Below are positions 9,134 through 18,248 of a stretch of 64,000 nucleotides of DNA, piece by piece. Within the stretch, counting starts at the first letter, position 1, and every line of letters begins with the position of its first letter. The DNA is taken from contig NZ_BMIA01000007.1 in NCBI RefSeq assembly GCF_014641595.1, forward strand, positions 162,113 to 226,112, written 5' to 3'. Source of the stretch: Dyadobacter endophyticus. GTDB taxonomy: Bacteria; Bacteroidota; Bacteroidia; Cytophagales; Spirosomataceae. The position numbers and the translations under genes are program-made. Under the pieces are notes generated by a model. That model did no database searches and was not told where the DNA came from. It saw only the letters and a program-made list of their open reading frames with translations.

Positions 9134-9168
9134 AAAAGAGCTGCAAGGGTTGACCTTGCAGCTCTTTT
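9134..9168. terminator. bidirectional intrinsic terminator
   Basis: Perfect 15-bp stem (9134-9148 with 9154-9168), 5-base loop GTTGA, A4 on one side and T4 on the other. It separates the FAH gene from the convergent small secreted-protein gene. Confidence 0.9.
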
Positions 9169-9186
9169 CAGTAATGCTAATATTGT

Positions 9187-9576
9187 TTACGAATGCCCGA
9201 GCTTGGGAATGAAGGTGTAAATCACGCACCGAACTGCACTCACCAGCTTGGTCACCATCGATTCGCCTTCACTTTCTTCTGATTCGCTTTCAAAAAATGC
9301 CGCCGGACCTTCTTCCAGGATGCGGGCATTCAATGTCATAATTTCAGATGCCGGCATACCGGCGCTCGTGTTTTTGATCACACCTGCGTGCTTCACGTGC
9401 ACAGGAGCTTTCGCTTTCAAAGCAGGCTTAATCTTTCTGGCAACCGTCCTTTCACTTACACATTCCTTGCCTGACTGCAATTTTCTGTGTGCCACGAACA
9501 TGTTGTGCACATAGCCCGTTGCACTGGCTTGCAGGCTGATGATGGTGAGCAATATTAAGATTCTGAGTGTTTTCAT
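9187..9576 (-). CDS. small secreted protein, unknown function
   Basis: 129 residues from the ATG at 9576, preferred over an upstream TTG because a signal peptide (MKTLRILILLTIISLQASA) begins there. The mature part is basic in its first half and has an acidic cluster (ESESEESEGES, about residues 95-106) before a hydrophobic tail (VTKLVSAVRCVIYTFIP). I do not recognise the family. A well-formed promoter lies upstream and a strong terminator downstream, so it is a self-contained transcription unit. It could be an envelope stress or surface protein, but nothing in the sequence shows that. A fast-evolving, lineage-limited gene is likely. Confidence 0.65.
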   Translation of the reverse strand: MKTLRILILLTIISLQASATGYVHNMFVAHRKLQSGKECVSERTVARKIKPALKAKAPVHVKHAGVIKNTSAGMPASEIMTLNARILEEGPAAFFESESEESEGESMVTKLVSAVRCVIYTFIPKLGHS

Positions 9577-9643
9577 GGCTGTATTCAATCGTTAAGAATC
9601 CCGGGCAGAACCGGATGGAATTATGTGTAACTAATTGACCTTA

Positions 9644-9675
9644 CAAATATATATGTTTCATTAGGTATCTTGCAA
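9644..9675 (-). promoter_or_regulatory. promoter of the small secreted-protein gene
   Basis: On the minus strand a TTG (complement of 9673-9675) is followed after 21 bases by TATATTTG (complement of 9644-9651), a full TAnnTTTG match. The start codon lies about 68 bases further down. Confidence 0.65.
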
Positions 9676-9850
9676 TACATAGTACCTTGTTTTTAACATT
9701 TTTTTTGAATTTTTTTTCAACCTTCTTCAAAGCACCGTGGCTGGCCGGATAACAGATGTAAAAGTAATACAAAAGGTTGCTCGAGATTTTCTAAAAAAGA
9801 CGAACCGTCGAATTTTCCGGCTGAATAGTAGTTGGTTACGGATAAATTGC

Positions 9851-9884
9851 AAAGCGCCGACAGGGAACATCCCGCCGGCGCTTT
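9851..9884. terminator. hairpin downstream of der
   Basis: Stem AAAGCGCCG (9851-9859) with its complement at 9876-9884, a loop that can pair internally (GGGA/TCCC), and T6 on the plus side. It lies 20 bases past the der stop. The 317-base gap 9589-9905 otherwise holds the promoter above and two T8 runs around 9695-9720. I see no gene in it. Confidence 0.75.
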
Positions 9885-9905
9885 TTTGCTGATAACATTT
9901 TTCTC

Positions 9906-11216
9906 CTATTTCTCGCGGAAGAATATCGTGATCGGTACACCCGAAAAATCGAAGTTTTCGCGCAAACGGTTTTCCAGGTAGCGCAAATACGGCTCCTTCA
10001 CGTGCTTTGGGTGACTGCTGAAAAACACGAATGTCGGCGAAGGCGTCGGCAGCTGGATCATATATTTGATATTGATATACTTGCCCCGGTGTGCCGGTGG
10101 CGGGTATTTCTCGATCTCCGCCTGCATTACCTCGTTCAGTTTCGACGTAGTAATCTTCTTCGTTTTGTTCTGATAAACTTCCATCGCTTTCTCCATTACC
10201 TGGTGAATGCGCTGTTTTTCAACTACCGACGCGAAAATGATTGGCATGTAGTTCATCGGCGCGAGCTTTTCCAGCAATGCTTTTTTGTATTGATCGGCCG
10301 TTTTAGAGTCTTTTTCGACCAGGTCCCATTTGTTGACCATGATCACAATGCCCTTTTTCGCCTTGTCGGCCTGGCCGATGATGTTCATATCCTGGCCTTC
10401 AAGTCCCAGCGTAGCATCCAGCAACACGATACAAACGTCGGACTCTTCCATTGCTTTAACCGAGCGAAGTGTCGAATAAAACTCAATATCTTCCTTCACA
10501 CGCGATTTCCTGCGGATTCCCGCCGTATCGGTCAGGATGAAATTCATCCCGAATGCATTGTAATGCGTGTGAATCGCGTCGCGGGTGGTACCTGCTATGT
10601 CCGTAACGATGCTGCGATCGGTGCCGGTGAGTACGTTCAGGAACGATGATTTACCCACATTCGGGCGTCCCATGATCGCAATGCGGGGGATGCCTTCTTC
10701 GGGGTTTTCGATGCCTGCGGTTTCAAAATGCTGGATTACCTTATCCAGCAGCTCACCCGTACCGAAACCGGTTTGTGCAGAAATCGCGAAAATCTCATCA
10801 CCCAAACCCAATTCATAAAATTCACCCGCCGACTGATAGCGTTCAGTTGTTTCGGCCTTATTTGCTACGAGGTAAACCGGCTTGTTGAAACGACGGAGCA
10901 CATTTGCGAAATCTTTGTCGAGATCGGTGAGGCCGGTCATGGTGTCGACCATAAAAAGGACCACCGTGGATTCTTCGATCGCGAGTTCAACCTGGTCGCG
11001 GATAGCGCCTTCAAAAATATCTTCGGAGCCTACTACATAACCCCCTGTATCAATCACTGTGAAATATTGGTCGGTCCATTCGCCGTAACCGTAATGCCTG
11101 TCGCGGGTTACGCCGCTCTGGTTGTCCATAATCGCCTTCCGGCTTTCGGTGAGGCGGTTGAACAAAGTGGATTTGCCCACATTCGGACGACCAACAATCG
11201 AAATTATATTTGCCAT
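9906..11216 (-). CDS. der: ribosome assembly GTPase Der (EngA)
   Basis: 436 residues from the ATG at 11216. The longer frame begins upstream but the family starts at MANIISIVGRPNVGKS. Two tandem GTPase domains are visible: P-loops GRPNVGKST near residues 9-16 and about 180, G3 DTGGY and DTAGI, and G4 NKAE and NKWD. The C-terminal KH-like domain follows. The protein acts in late 50S subunit maturation. It lies downstream of era on the same strand with a gap of 65 bases, so the two ribosome-biogenesis GTPases are probably co-expressed. The length is normal. Confidence 0.98.
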   Translation of the reverse strand: MANIISIVGRPNVGKSTLFNRLTESRKAIMDNQSGVTRDRHYGYGEWTDQYFTVIDTGGYVVGSEDIFEGAIRDQVELAIEESTVVLFMVDTMTGLTDLDKDFANVLRRFNKPVYLVANKAETTERYQSAGEFYELGLGDEIFAISAQTGFGTGELLDKVIQHFETAGIENPEEGIPRIAIMGRPNVGKSSFLNVLTGTDRSIVTDIAGTTRDAIHTHYNAFGMNFILTDTAGIRRKSRVKEDIEFYSTLRSVKAMEESDVCIVLLDATLGLEGQDMNIIGQADKAKKGIVIMVNKWDLVEKDSKTADQYKKALLEKLAPMNYMPIIFASVVEKQRIHQVMEKAMEVYQNKTKKITTSKLNEVMQAEIEKYPPPAHRGKYINIKYMIQLPTPSPTFVFFSSHPKHVKEPYLRYLENRLRENFDFSGVPITIFFREK

Positions 11217-11281
11217 TTTTCTTCTATTAATATGATCCGAGCAGGCCTGGTGCCTGCTCTTCATGCGTTTTACTTAAAAAT

Positions 11282-12208
11282 TTATTCCTGATAACCGAGC
11301 TGGCGAAGCTTGTTTTCCTTGCTTCTCCAATCCGGCTCTACTTTCACGTGCTGTTCGAGAAATACTTTTTTGCCAAAGAAATCTTCAAGGTCCTGGCGGG
11401 CCTGCGTGCCGACTTTCTTCAACATTTCTCCCTTTTCACCAATAATGATCCCTTTCTGGCTTTTGCGTTCGACCAGAATTTCTGCGCGGATCACAATGAT
11501 GTCGTCCTTATCCTTAAATTCAGTGATTACTACTTCGGAGCTGTATGGAATTTCCTGGCGGTAATTCAAGAAGATTTTTTCGCGGATGATTTCCGAAGCA
11601 AAGAAACGCTCCGGCTTGTCGGTTAGTTCATCTTCATCGAAATAGGGCGGGTGGAAGGGCAAACGTGTCACGACCGCATCAAACAAAGTACCGATGTTCG
11701 CTTTTTCTAATGCAGAAATCGGTATAATGGCTGCGGGATGGATCTCATCGTCCCACTCCTGCATTTTCTGCTTCACCTCTTCTTCATTCGAAAGGTCGAT
11801 TTTATTCAAAACCAAAACGACCGGCGCTTCCGTCCGTTTCAGCAGCGGCAGCACCTCATGCTCGGCCGCTTTCTCCCCTATTTCTACGACAAAAAGCACC
11901 ACATCGGCATCTTCCAACGAGCCTTTCACGAAGGTCATCATCGAGTCGTGCAGCTTGTACGAAGGCTTGATGACCCCCGGCGTATCGGAATATACCAGTT
12001 GGAACGGGATATCCTCGTGCTTTCCATTCAAAATCCCGATAATGCGGTGACGGGTCGTCTGCGCCTTCGAGGTGATGATCGACATTCTTTCCCCTACGAG
12101 CACATTCATGAGCGTGGATTTCCCGACATTGGGCTTCCCGACAATACTCACAAAACCAGCCCGGTGGTTACGTAACTCTGTATTGTTATTTTCGACTTTC
12201 TCTTCCAT
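11282..12208 (-). CDS. era: GTPase Era
   Basis: 308 residues, ATG start. The N-terminal GTPase domain carries GKPNVGKST (about residues 24-32), the SKAQTTRHRI switch, DTPG and NKID. The C-terminal KH domain has VERKSQKGIIIGEKG and binds the 3' end of 16S rRNA during 30S maturation. The first 15 residues are a charged extension (MEEKVENNN) not needed by the family, so a slightly later start cannot be excluded, but the next in-frame Met would cut into the P-loop strand. Followed by der. Preceded by a membrane sulfatase-fold gene on the same strand, 45 bases upstream. Confidence 0.97.
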   Translation of the reverse strand: MEEKVENNNTELRNHRAGFVSIVGKPNVGKSTLMNVLVGERMSIITSKAQTTRHRIIGILNGKHEDIPFQLVYSDTPGVIKPSYKLHDSMMTFVKGSLEDADVVLFVVEIGEKAAEHEVLPLLKRTEAPVVLVLNKIDLSNEEEVKQKMQEWDDEIHPAAIIPISALEKANIGTLFDAVVTRLPFHPPYFDEDELTDKPERFFASEIIREKIFLNYRQEIPYSSEVVITEFKDKDDIIVIRAEILVERKSQKGIIIGEKGEMLKKVGTQARQDLEDFFGKKVFLEQHVKVEPDWRSKENKLRQLGYQE

Positions 12209-12253
12209 AAAAACTACTTCTTCACTTTTTTATGCTTCCCAAAAACATGGCAC

Positions 12254-14224
12254 CTAAGGTGTTACCGTCAGCCGGTCGTCCAGCATTCTGTTCGAATATT
12301 GCTGGATAAATGCCTTAACCTGCAATTCCATAGGCCCTTGGACTTCCGGAATACTGCCTGCAAGGTTATTTTTCAAAAGCTTGTCTTCCTGATATTTATA
12401 CAAACCTACGGTTTTCCGGCCATCAAATTGCAATACGTATGGCCCGTTGAACCATTGATAAGCCCCATCATAGTTGACAGCAAAGTTGATCGGCGGGTTC
12501 CCGAAGATGTTTTTTCCAAAACCGAAATAGGGTTTATCATAATGCAGATAACCCAGTACGGACGGCATAATGTCGATCTGCTGCACAATTCGCGTACTAT
12601 CGGTACCGGTCATAATGTTGTCGCGCGGCGAACCGTCGCCCGGCGCGTAGAAAAGAATAGGGACTGAAAAATTCCCGACAGACGTCTGATATTGCGGATA
12701 ATGCGCGAATGTGGCCGAGTGATCGGCAGTGATCACAAATAATGTGTTCTTGAACCAAGGTTTGTCCTTAACCGAATCGAAGAACCTGCGCAACGCATTG
12801 TCGGTATAACCCATTGTTTCGTAGATCGGCAGCGGACCTTTCGGGAATTTGCCTTTGTAGCGTGCCGGAATCTGGAACGGGTCGTGCGACGATACCGTAA
12901 ATAATGTACTTAAAAATGGCTCCTGGAAAGAATTTAACTTTTTGGCCCAGAACTGCATGAATTCCTCATCCCAAATCCCCCAGATACCGTCATAATCCGC
13001 ATCATTATTATATTCGGTTTTACCATAATAATCTTTGATGCCGATCAGATTGGTGAATGCCTTAAAACCCATTGAGCCATTTGGCGCACCGTGGAAAAAC
13101 GAGGTGTGGTAACCCTTGGCTTGCAGCATTTCGGGCAGGCTCGGCAGTTTGTTGTCCGTGTAGCGCGTCAGGATGAACGGCTCCAAAATACCGGGAATGC
13201 TCGTCAGTACCGACGGTATGGCCTCGATCGATTTCGCTCCATTGGCGAACGAGTACCAATGCACCCTGCTATGCTGCATCAGCGAGTCGATGAAGGGCGT
13301 GTAACCTTTATAGGTACCGTTCTCCAGATCCCGATTGTAGGTTCCCACCATTTCCTTCCCAAAACTCTCCCAGATCAGGATCACAACGTTTTTGGGACGA
13401 AATGCCGGCGCATTTGGCTCTGGTGTGTGAATGGGCGAATAAACGACATTCATCTCCTGCTCGGATTTGAAATACTCCGCACGCTGGTAGTCAGACCTCC
13501 TCAGTGTTTTGAAAATGCAGAAAGGTGTATTCAGCACGATGAACATTTCCTTGGGCCTTTCTACATATTCGCCCGCATTGCTCAGCGTGATAGGCCGGGT
13601 GCTGTGCCTGAAACCGCCTTTCACGCCGCCGATGAACAGAAATACCGCAACGGTCATCAATACACTGTGTATCAGGAATATCTGCCAGGCAGGCCGCAGC
13701 GGTTTGGGTTCGACACGCCAGCGGCGTGTGATGTACACGACCAGCGCCACCAACAACATCCACACCAGCGCCACGTACCAATAATGCACCAAAAAGCCGC
13801 CAAATAGCTTGTGCATATTGTTTTCATGCGAAAATTCCTGCAAAACCGACCAGGTACTTCTTTTGATCGTGAATCGATAATAAATGAAGTCGGCACAGTT
13901 CGCCAGCAGCGCAATGCTGTTGGTAATGATGAAAAGATAGTCCAGAAATTTCTGCACTATCGGCCGATACTTGAATGTGACAGGGATGAGCGTTAGGAAA
14001 ATGTAGAGGATATTGACATACAGCACCGCCACGAGGTCGAAACGCAAACCGCCGAGGAATAATCGCGGCGCCAGCGCCAGATTTACGCCCGGAAAAAATG
14101 ACTGGTTGAACAAATAAAAGAGGACCCGGCAAATGCTGAACAAAATCATGATGCAGAGCAGCCTGATCAGCATTACCTGGTGAATGCGCCACCCGAAAGC
14201 GGAAGCGCCTGAATATGAACTCAT
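12254..14224 (-). CDS. LTA synthase-like membrane sulfatase-fold enzyme
   Basis: 656 residues. The N-terminal part has about five membrane helices (residues 15-190). A large periplasmic alkaline-phosphatase-superfamily domain follows. Metal and nucleophile segments are visible: ILIWESFGKE, then NGAKSIEAIPSVL, where the Ser or an adjacent residue probably takes the nucleophile role, and ITADHSATF. In Gram-positives LtaS polymerises glycerol phosphate. In Gram-negatives such proteins transfer phosphoglycerol or phosphoethanolamine to periplasmic glycans or lipid A. The acceptor here is unknown. The gene ends 45 bases before era and could share its transcript. The assignment to the superfamily is secure, the substrate is not. 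Confidence 0.85.
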   Translation of the reverse strand: MSSYSGASAFGWRIHQVMLIRLLCIMILFSICRVLFYLFNQSFFPGVNLALAPRLFLGGLRFDLVAVLYVNILYIFLTLIPVTFKYRPIVQKFLDYLFIITNSIALLANCADFIYYRFTIKRSTWSVLQEFSHENNMHKLFGGFLVHYWYVALVWMLLVALVVYITRRWRVEPKPLRPAWQIFLIHSVLMTVAVFLFIGGVKGGFRHSTRPITLSNAGEYVERPKEMFIVLNTPFCIFKTLRRSDYQRAEYFKSEQEMNVVYSPIHTPEPNAPAFRPKNVVILIWESFGKEMVGTYNRDLENGTYKGYTPFIDSLMQHSRVHWYSFANGAKSIEAIPSVLTSIPGILEPFILTRYTDNKLPSLPEMLQAKGYHTSFFHGAPNGSMGFKAFTNLIGIKDYYGKTEYNNDADYDGIWGIWDEEFMQFWAKKLNSFQEPFLSTLFTVSSHDPFQIPARYKGKFPKGPLPIYETMGYTDNALRRFFDSVKDKPWFKNTLFVITADHSATFAHYPQYQTSVGNFSVPILFYAPGDGSPRDNIMTGTDSTRIVQQIDIMPSVLGYLHYDKPYFGFGKNIFGNPPINFAVNYDGAYQWFNGPYVLQFDGRKTVGLYKYQEDKLLKNNLAGSIPEVQGPMELQVKAFIQQYSNRMLDDRLTVTP

Positions 14225-14281
14225 AATTTTGATGTCAGAATGTTGGCAGCAAACTTTTTTGAAAAGTTTTCACAAAAATAG

Positions 14282-14313
14282 TTGTTTTCTGTAAAACAAT
14301 TGTTGTATGTTTG
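14282..14313 (+). promoter_or_regulatory. promoter of the initiator tRNA gene
   Basis: TTG at 14282-14284, a 21-base spacer and TATGTTTG at 14306-14313, a full TAnnTTTG match. The tRNA begins 20 bases after the box, so there is only a short 5' leader. Confidence 0.75.
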
Positions 14314-14332
14314 CACTCCAATTCAACGACAC

Positions 14333-14405
<73 letters not shown>

Positions 14406-14413
14406 CACAGGCC

Positions 14414-14444
14414 AAAGCCACTTTCGAAAGAAGGTGGCTTTTTT
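14414..14444 (+). terminator. intrinsic terminator of the tRNA gene
   Basis: Stem AAAGCCAC (14414-14421) with GTGGCTTT (14434-14441), followed by T6 (14439-14444), 9 bases after the tRNA 3' end. Confidence 0.9.
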
Positions 14445-14549
14445 GCATTTATTCCCTTTTCGGCAAGAATGACAACTTTCTTGAAACAAAGTGCATAAGC
14501 GCGGATTATTTGGATTATTTTGCAGCTATCCCTGCACAATAATGAATTG

Positions 14550-17500
14550 ATGAGCCGCATTTTCCGCCTGAAATCTCCCAACGGCGCCCTCGCTGCGCAC
14601 GGGTTGTTGTGCCTTGTCCTTTTTGTAAGCTGGCTACTCCTCCCCGTAAAGGCACAGGAAATTAATTTTAAATCGGACAATTACTGGCTTACTCATTATA
14701 CCGCCGAATCCGGATTACCTCAGAATAGCATCAAATCCATTGCGCGCGACGAGGCGGGATTCTTCTGGTTCGCTACCGAAGACGGGCTGGTACGGTTTGA
14801 TGGACGACATTTTCATACTTTTACTAATTCTAACTCGAAACTCGCCTCCAACCATCTCTTCCAAAGCTTTCGCGGGCCTAAGGATTTTAAACTCTACTTT
14901 CTTGACGATTCGAACACAGCGCACCGGATTGCGAATGGTGAAATAAACGAAACGGTCCCTTACCAAAAGAAATTCGGTGCTATGAACATGTTCAATGCCC
15001 CGGAGAAAGGGACGATCATGGCATTTGAACTATCCAACCGGCATATCTATAACGACCCCTGGAAGAATGCCCTTTTGACAGTGGCCGCAAACAGCTATTT
15101 CCGTTGCGATACGAGCGGGGTGGCTTACTTCGACCATGGAAAACAAGTATATCGTGTTCGAAACTCCGCTCAAAAGGTCGTCGATTATTTCACTGTGGGT
15201 CGGAAGTTGTATCTATTTAACCGGTTGCAGGGTAGCATTTCGCACATCGACCAGGCAGGCGCACACCCGGTTGCCATTACGGGAGATATCGCCGAAGACG
15301 GTGGTAGCACGATGCATTATCCAGGGATGGAGATCCTGTGGAACACCTTTGCCCAAACTCCCCTGATTGCCCTGGGAGGTAAAATCTACGATATCGCCCT
15401 ATCCGGGAAGGCCCATTTCACCACCCGGTTGCTAATCGAGGGTTTTAACACCGGCGAACATAACATTATCAGTTCCTTTTACGACAGCAACACGGGATTA
15501 CTGCTCCTGGGGAGCCATACCAAAGGGCTGTTCGTGTTTACGAGAAAGCAATTCGCTGCTTTCAAAGGCAGTGAGGGTTTTTCCATCCACGAACAGAGCC
15601 TCTACAAAAACCGCTACCTCTTTACTACTTTCGGCACGTACGACATATTCTCAAAAGCCGCAGTAACGCTTCCGTCTATTCAAAAATTGAACGGTTTAAG
15701 TCCGCTTCTGATGACAAACGACTACCTGTGGGTCAATGTCAATGGAATGCGCTACCTGTTTGATCAGGAAGGGACGAAGTTGGGGCAATGGTATCTCGGC
15801 AAAGAGGCCACTATTTCCTACGCCGACCTGGATGGAAACTTCTGGGCAGGTTTTCGCCGGGGAGTGCTACGGAAGTTCGATATCCACGCGTTCAAATGGA
15901 CGACTATCCGGATCGCCGGACTCACGTCCCCCATCTCCTTCATTTATCAGGAAAAAAGATCCGGTTCCCGCGAAAAGATCTTCTGGATCGGAGCAAACGA
16001 CGGCTTGTTCCGACTAGCTGTTCCAGGCTACCGTGTCGAAAAAATAAAAAACTTTTCCGGCAGCCACATTCGCTCGATCATGGTAAGAAGGACAGGCGAC
16101 GCGACGGAAATTTGGGGCACAATCTGGGACAAGGGCCTTTTTCTGATCAAAAACAATCGCATTACAATTTTTCCCCTTGACAGATACAAGCGCCTGGCCT
16201 CAGCCCACTGTATTACCGAAGATAAAGACGGCTTTTTCTGGGTCTCTACCAATAAGGGTTTATATCAAATCAGCAGCAGCGATCTGCGTGCGTATGCGGC
16301 ACATTCGATAAAGAACTTCTACTATCATTACTATGACTACAAAAACGGGTTTCTCACCAATGAATTCAATGGCGGATGCGCTCCTTGTTCACTGATCCTT
16401 CCCAACGAGCTTTTTTCGTTGCCGTCCATTAATGGACTGGTGTACTTTGCCCCTTCGGCCGTCCGGCCAGAGCTCCCCAACAAAACCCTGCTGATCGACA
16501 GAATAGAATATAACGGAAAACGGCTCGCTTATTCGGACACGCTGAGGCTCGACGAAAATTTTGAGTTTTTAAAACTTTCGGCATCAACCCCGTATTTTGG
16601 AAACACCGATAATGTCCAGATCGATTACCAGTTATCCAACAGCCAGCAAAAAGGCTCGTGGCTCCCTGTAAGCCAGGCGGGAGAGATTGTTTTCAATGGG
16701 CTCAGCACGGGCCAATATGTTCTTTCATTAAGGAAACTGAATGGCTTCGGGGCCAACAATTACACCACAAAGCGCCTTATACTGATCATTGCCCCGAAGT
16801 GGTATGAGACGTGGTGGTTCAAAACATTGCTCCTGATCCTGCTGCTGCTGGGCACGAATGCTTTTTCCAAATGGCGCACCGATACGATTAAACGGCAAAA
16901 CGAAGACCTCGAACGCGCAGTTAGCGAGCGCACCTCTGCGCTGAAAGAGTCCCAGAACGAGCTCAGCCGGCAACTCAACATCCAGGCGCACCTGATCGCG
17001 TCCATTACGCATGATGTGCGTGCACCACTGAAATACGTTACCCAGGCATCCCGACAGATCCCCAAGCTCAACGAAATGCGCCAGCACAAGATGCTGAACG
17101 AGGTAAGCAATGCGCTGGAACAAAGTCTGGTTCAAATGACCAATTTCCTCGACAACCTGCTCAGTTATGTGCGAACGACGCTGTACCATAACAAAGTGGA
17201 AATGGCGCAGGTAGACCTTTCAGAACTGATCACCCAGAAATTGATATTGTTTGAAAAAGTGTTTCAGCTCTACGGAAATGAGGTGCTGAATGAAGTGCCG
17301 GCAGACCTCACGATTCGCTCCAATCCGGAGTTACTGTCGGTCGTGGTGCATAATCTCATCGATAATGCCAGCAAATATGCCCGCAACGGCCAGATCCGCA
17401 TTTTTTCGAGTACAACGGATCTTTCGGTACACCTCATCATAGCCGATTCCGGCAAGGGGATCGATCCGGAAATCCGTGAATGGTTCAACAATCCGGCTGC

Positions 17501-17660
17501 CGCACATTCTGAATCGTATGGCAATGCATCGCCGAAAGGCTTTGGCCTCGTGATCGTCAAAGAGGTAGCCCGTCTTATAGGCCTCTCGGTTTACGTGGAC
17601 AACCACAATGGCTGCGAGTTTCACCTCGTGTTCGATACGCCGGAATCTGGTGGGGAGTAA
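14550..17660 (+). CDS. two-component propeller sensor histidine kinase
   Basis: 1036 residues from the ATG at 14550. The open frame begins at an upstream TTG, but the Met-Ser-Arg start gives a proper signal peptide (MSRIFRLK then a hydrophobic core to KAQ). Periplasmic Reg_prop repeats form a beta-propeller pair (about 40-640; FFWFATEDGLVRFDG, FFWVSTNKGLYQI), then a Y_Y_Y-type domain, a membrane helix (WWFKTLLLILLLL, about 755-775), a short coiled coil and the kinase core. Phosphoacceptor His is in SITHDVRAPLKY (residue 821), N box HNLIDNASKYA, G1 IADSGKGID, G2 GFGLVIV. There is no receiver or AraC domain, so it is not a hybrid. No response regulator is adjacent. Confidence 0.9.
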   Translation: MSRIFRLKSPNGALAAHGLLCLVLFVSWLLLPVKAQEINFKSDNYWLTHYTAESGLPQNSIKSIARDEAGFFWFATEDGLVRFDGRHFHTFTNSNSKLASNHLFQSFRGPKDFKLYFLDDSNTAHRIANGEINETVPYQKKFGAMNMFNAPEKGTIMAFELSNRHIYNDPWKNALLTVAANSYFRCDTSGVAYFDHGKQVYRVRNSAQKVVDYFTVGRKLYLFNRLQGSISHIDQAGAHPVAITGDIAEDGGSTMHYPGMEILWNTFAQTPLIALGGKIYDIALSGKAHFTTRLLIEGFNTGEHNIISSFYDSNTGLLLLGSHTKGLFVFTRKQFAAFKGSEGFSIHEQSLYKNRYLFTTFGTYDIFSKAAVTLPSIQKLNGLSPLLMTNDYLWVNVNGMRYLFDQEGTKLGQWYLGKEATISYADLDGNFWAGFRRGVLRKFDIHAFKWTTIRIAGLTSPISFIYQEKRSGSREKIFWIGANDGLFRLAVPGYRVEKIKNFSGSHIRSIMVRRTGDATEIWGTIWDKGLFLIKNNRITIFPLDRYKRLASAHCITEDKDGFFWVSTNKGLYQISSSDLRAYAAHSIKNFYYHYYDYKNGFLTNEFNGGCAPCSLILPNELFSLPSINGLVYFAPSAVRPELPNKTLLIDRIEYNGKRLAYSDTLRLDENFEFLKLSASTPYFGNTDNVQIDYQLSNSQQKGSWLPVSQAGEIVFNGLSTGQYVLSLRKLNGFGANNYTTKRLILIIAPKWYETWWFKTLLLILLLLGTNAFSKWRTDTIKRQNEDLERAVSERTSALKESQNELSRQLNIQAHLIASITHDVRAPLKYVTQASRQIPKLNEMRQHKMLNEVSNALEQSLVQMTNFLDNLLSYVRTTLYHNKVEMAQVDLSELITQKLILFEKVFQLYGNEVLNEVPADLTIRSNPELLSVVVHNLIDNASKYARNGQIRIFSSTTDLSVHLIIADSGKGIDPEIREWFNNPAAAHSESYGNASPKGFGLVIVKEVARLIGLSVYVDNHNGCEFHLVFDTPESGGE

Positions 17661-17783
17661 CACTTTTCGCACCTCGCCCAACGCGGTATTACTGTCAGTA
17701 TCAATCTATTCGCAAGAATTGATAAAAATCCGCACGAAACATATATTTGCTATCGGTGACATATTGTTTTACAGATTTTGGAC

Positions 17784-17791
17784 TATATTTG
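17784..17791 (+). promoter_or_regulatory. minus-7 box TATATTTG upstream of small ORF
   Basis: Full TAnnTTTG match with a TTG 17 bases upstream (17764-17766). It lies about 100 bases before the 76-codon gene at 17892. A weaker TATCTTGC box is nearer the gene. Confidence 0.45.
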
Positions 17792-17891
17792 AAAAAATTA
17801 AGAGTAAACATTAAATTTATTCTACAATTTTTTACAACAACACCTACAAATTTGTATCTTGCCGTAGATTTCATAATGATGCCATGCAAAT

Positions 17892-18122
17892 ATGATTATG
17901 ACAAACCCTTATTTCTCCGGCTTCGAATATAGTGCAGCGCAAATCCGCCGTTTTCTGCAAACACATAAAACATTTACTCTTTTACTGTCGGGAGGACGCA
18001 TCGTTCATCATGAGGCCGAAGACGCTATCCGTTTCAGGACGTGGCTCCTGACACACCAGATTGAGGACGTGCGCGAATCTTTTACCAAAAACTATTCCGC
18101 TTACAATCTGATGTCGGCCTAG
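17892..18122 (+). CDS. small protein of unknown function, 76 aa
   Basis: 76 residues, soluble, with no signal peptide or membrane helix. The start is the ATG at 17892, and an in-frame ATG two codons later is an alternative. The sequence is mixed helical with an aromatic start (YFSGFEY) and a GGRIVHHEAEDAIRF core. A promoter-like box lies upstream in AT-rich DNA and codon use resembles the neighbours. I do not recognise the family. It stands alone between the sensor kinase and a DUF6056 membrane protein. It might be a lineage-specific regulator, but no known DNA-binding motif is visible. Confidence 0.55.
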   Translation: MIMTNPYFSGFEYSAAQIRRFLQTHKTFTLLLSGGRIVHHEAEDAIRFRTWLLTHQIEDVRESFTKNYSAYNLMSA

Positions 18123-18212
18123 GCTCCGGCAGTTCCTTACCGACTCCACCGTTTTTCCTAACCGCATCCTCACAGATGGGCATTTCTGGACGCCCGTTTA
18201 AAATAAATGTCT

Positions 18213-18220
18213 TATGTTTG
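18213..18220 (+). promoter_or_regulatory. minus-7 box TATGTTTG for DUF6056 gene
   Basis: Full TAnnTTTG match 28 bases before the start codon at 18249. No convincing minus-33 element is visible. Confidence 0.5.
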
Positions 18221-18248
18221 GATACTTCTTTCACAAGGGTAACAACAT

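Noticed and set aside
10002..10649. 215-codon plus-strand frame over der
   Set aside because: Antisense shadow of Der, whose two GTPase domains are certain.
13091..13807. 238-codon plus-strand frame over the LtaS-like gene
   Set aside because: Antisense to a conserved enzyme; composition and His/Arg richness are typical of a shadow frame.
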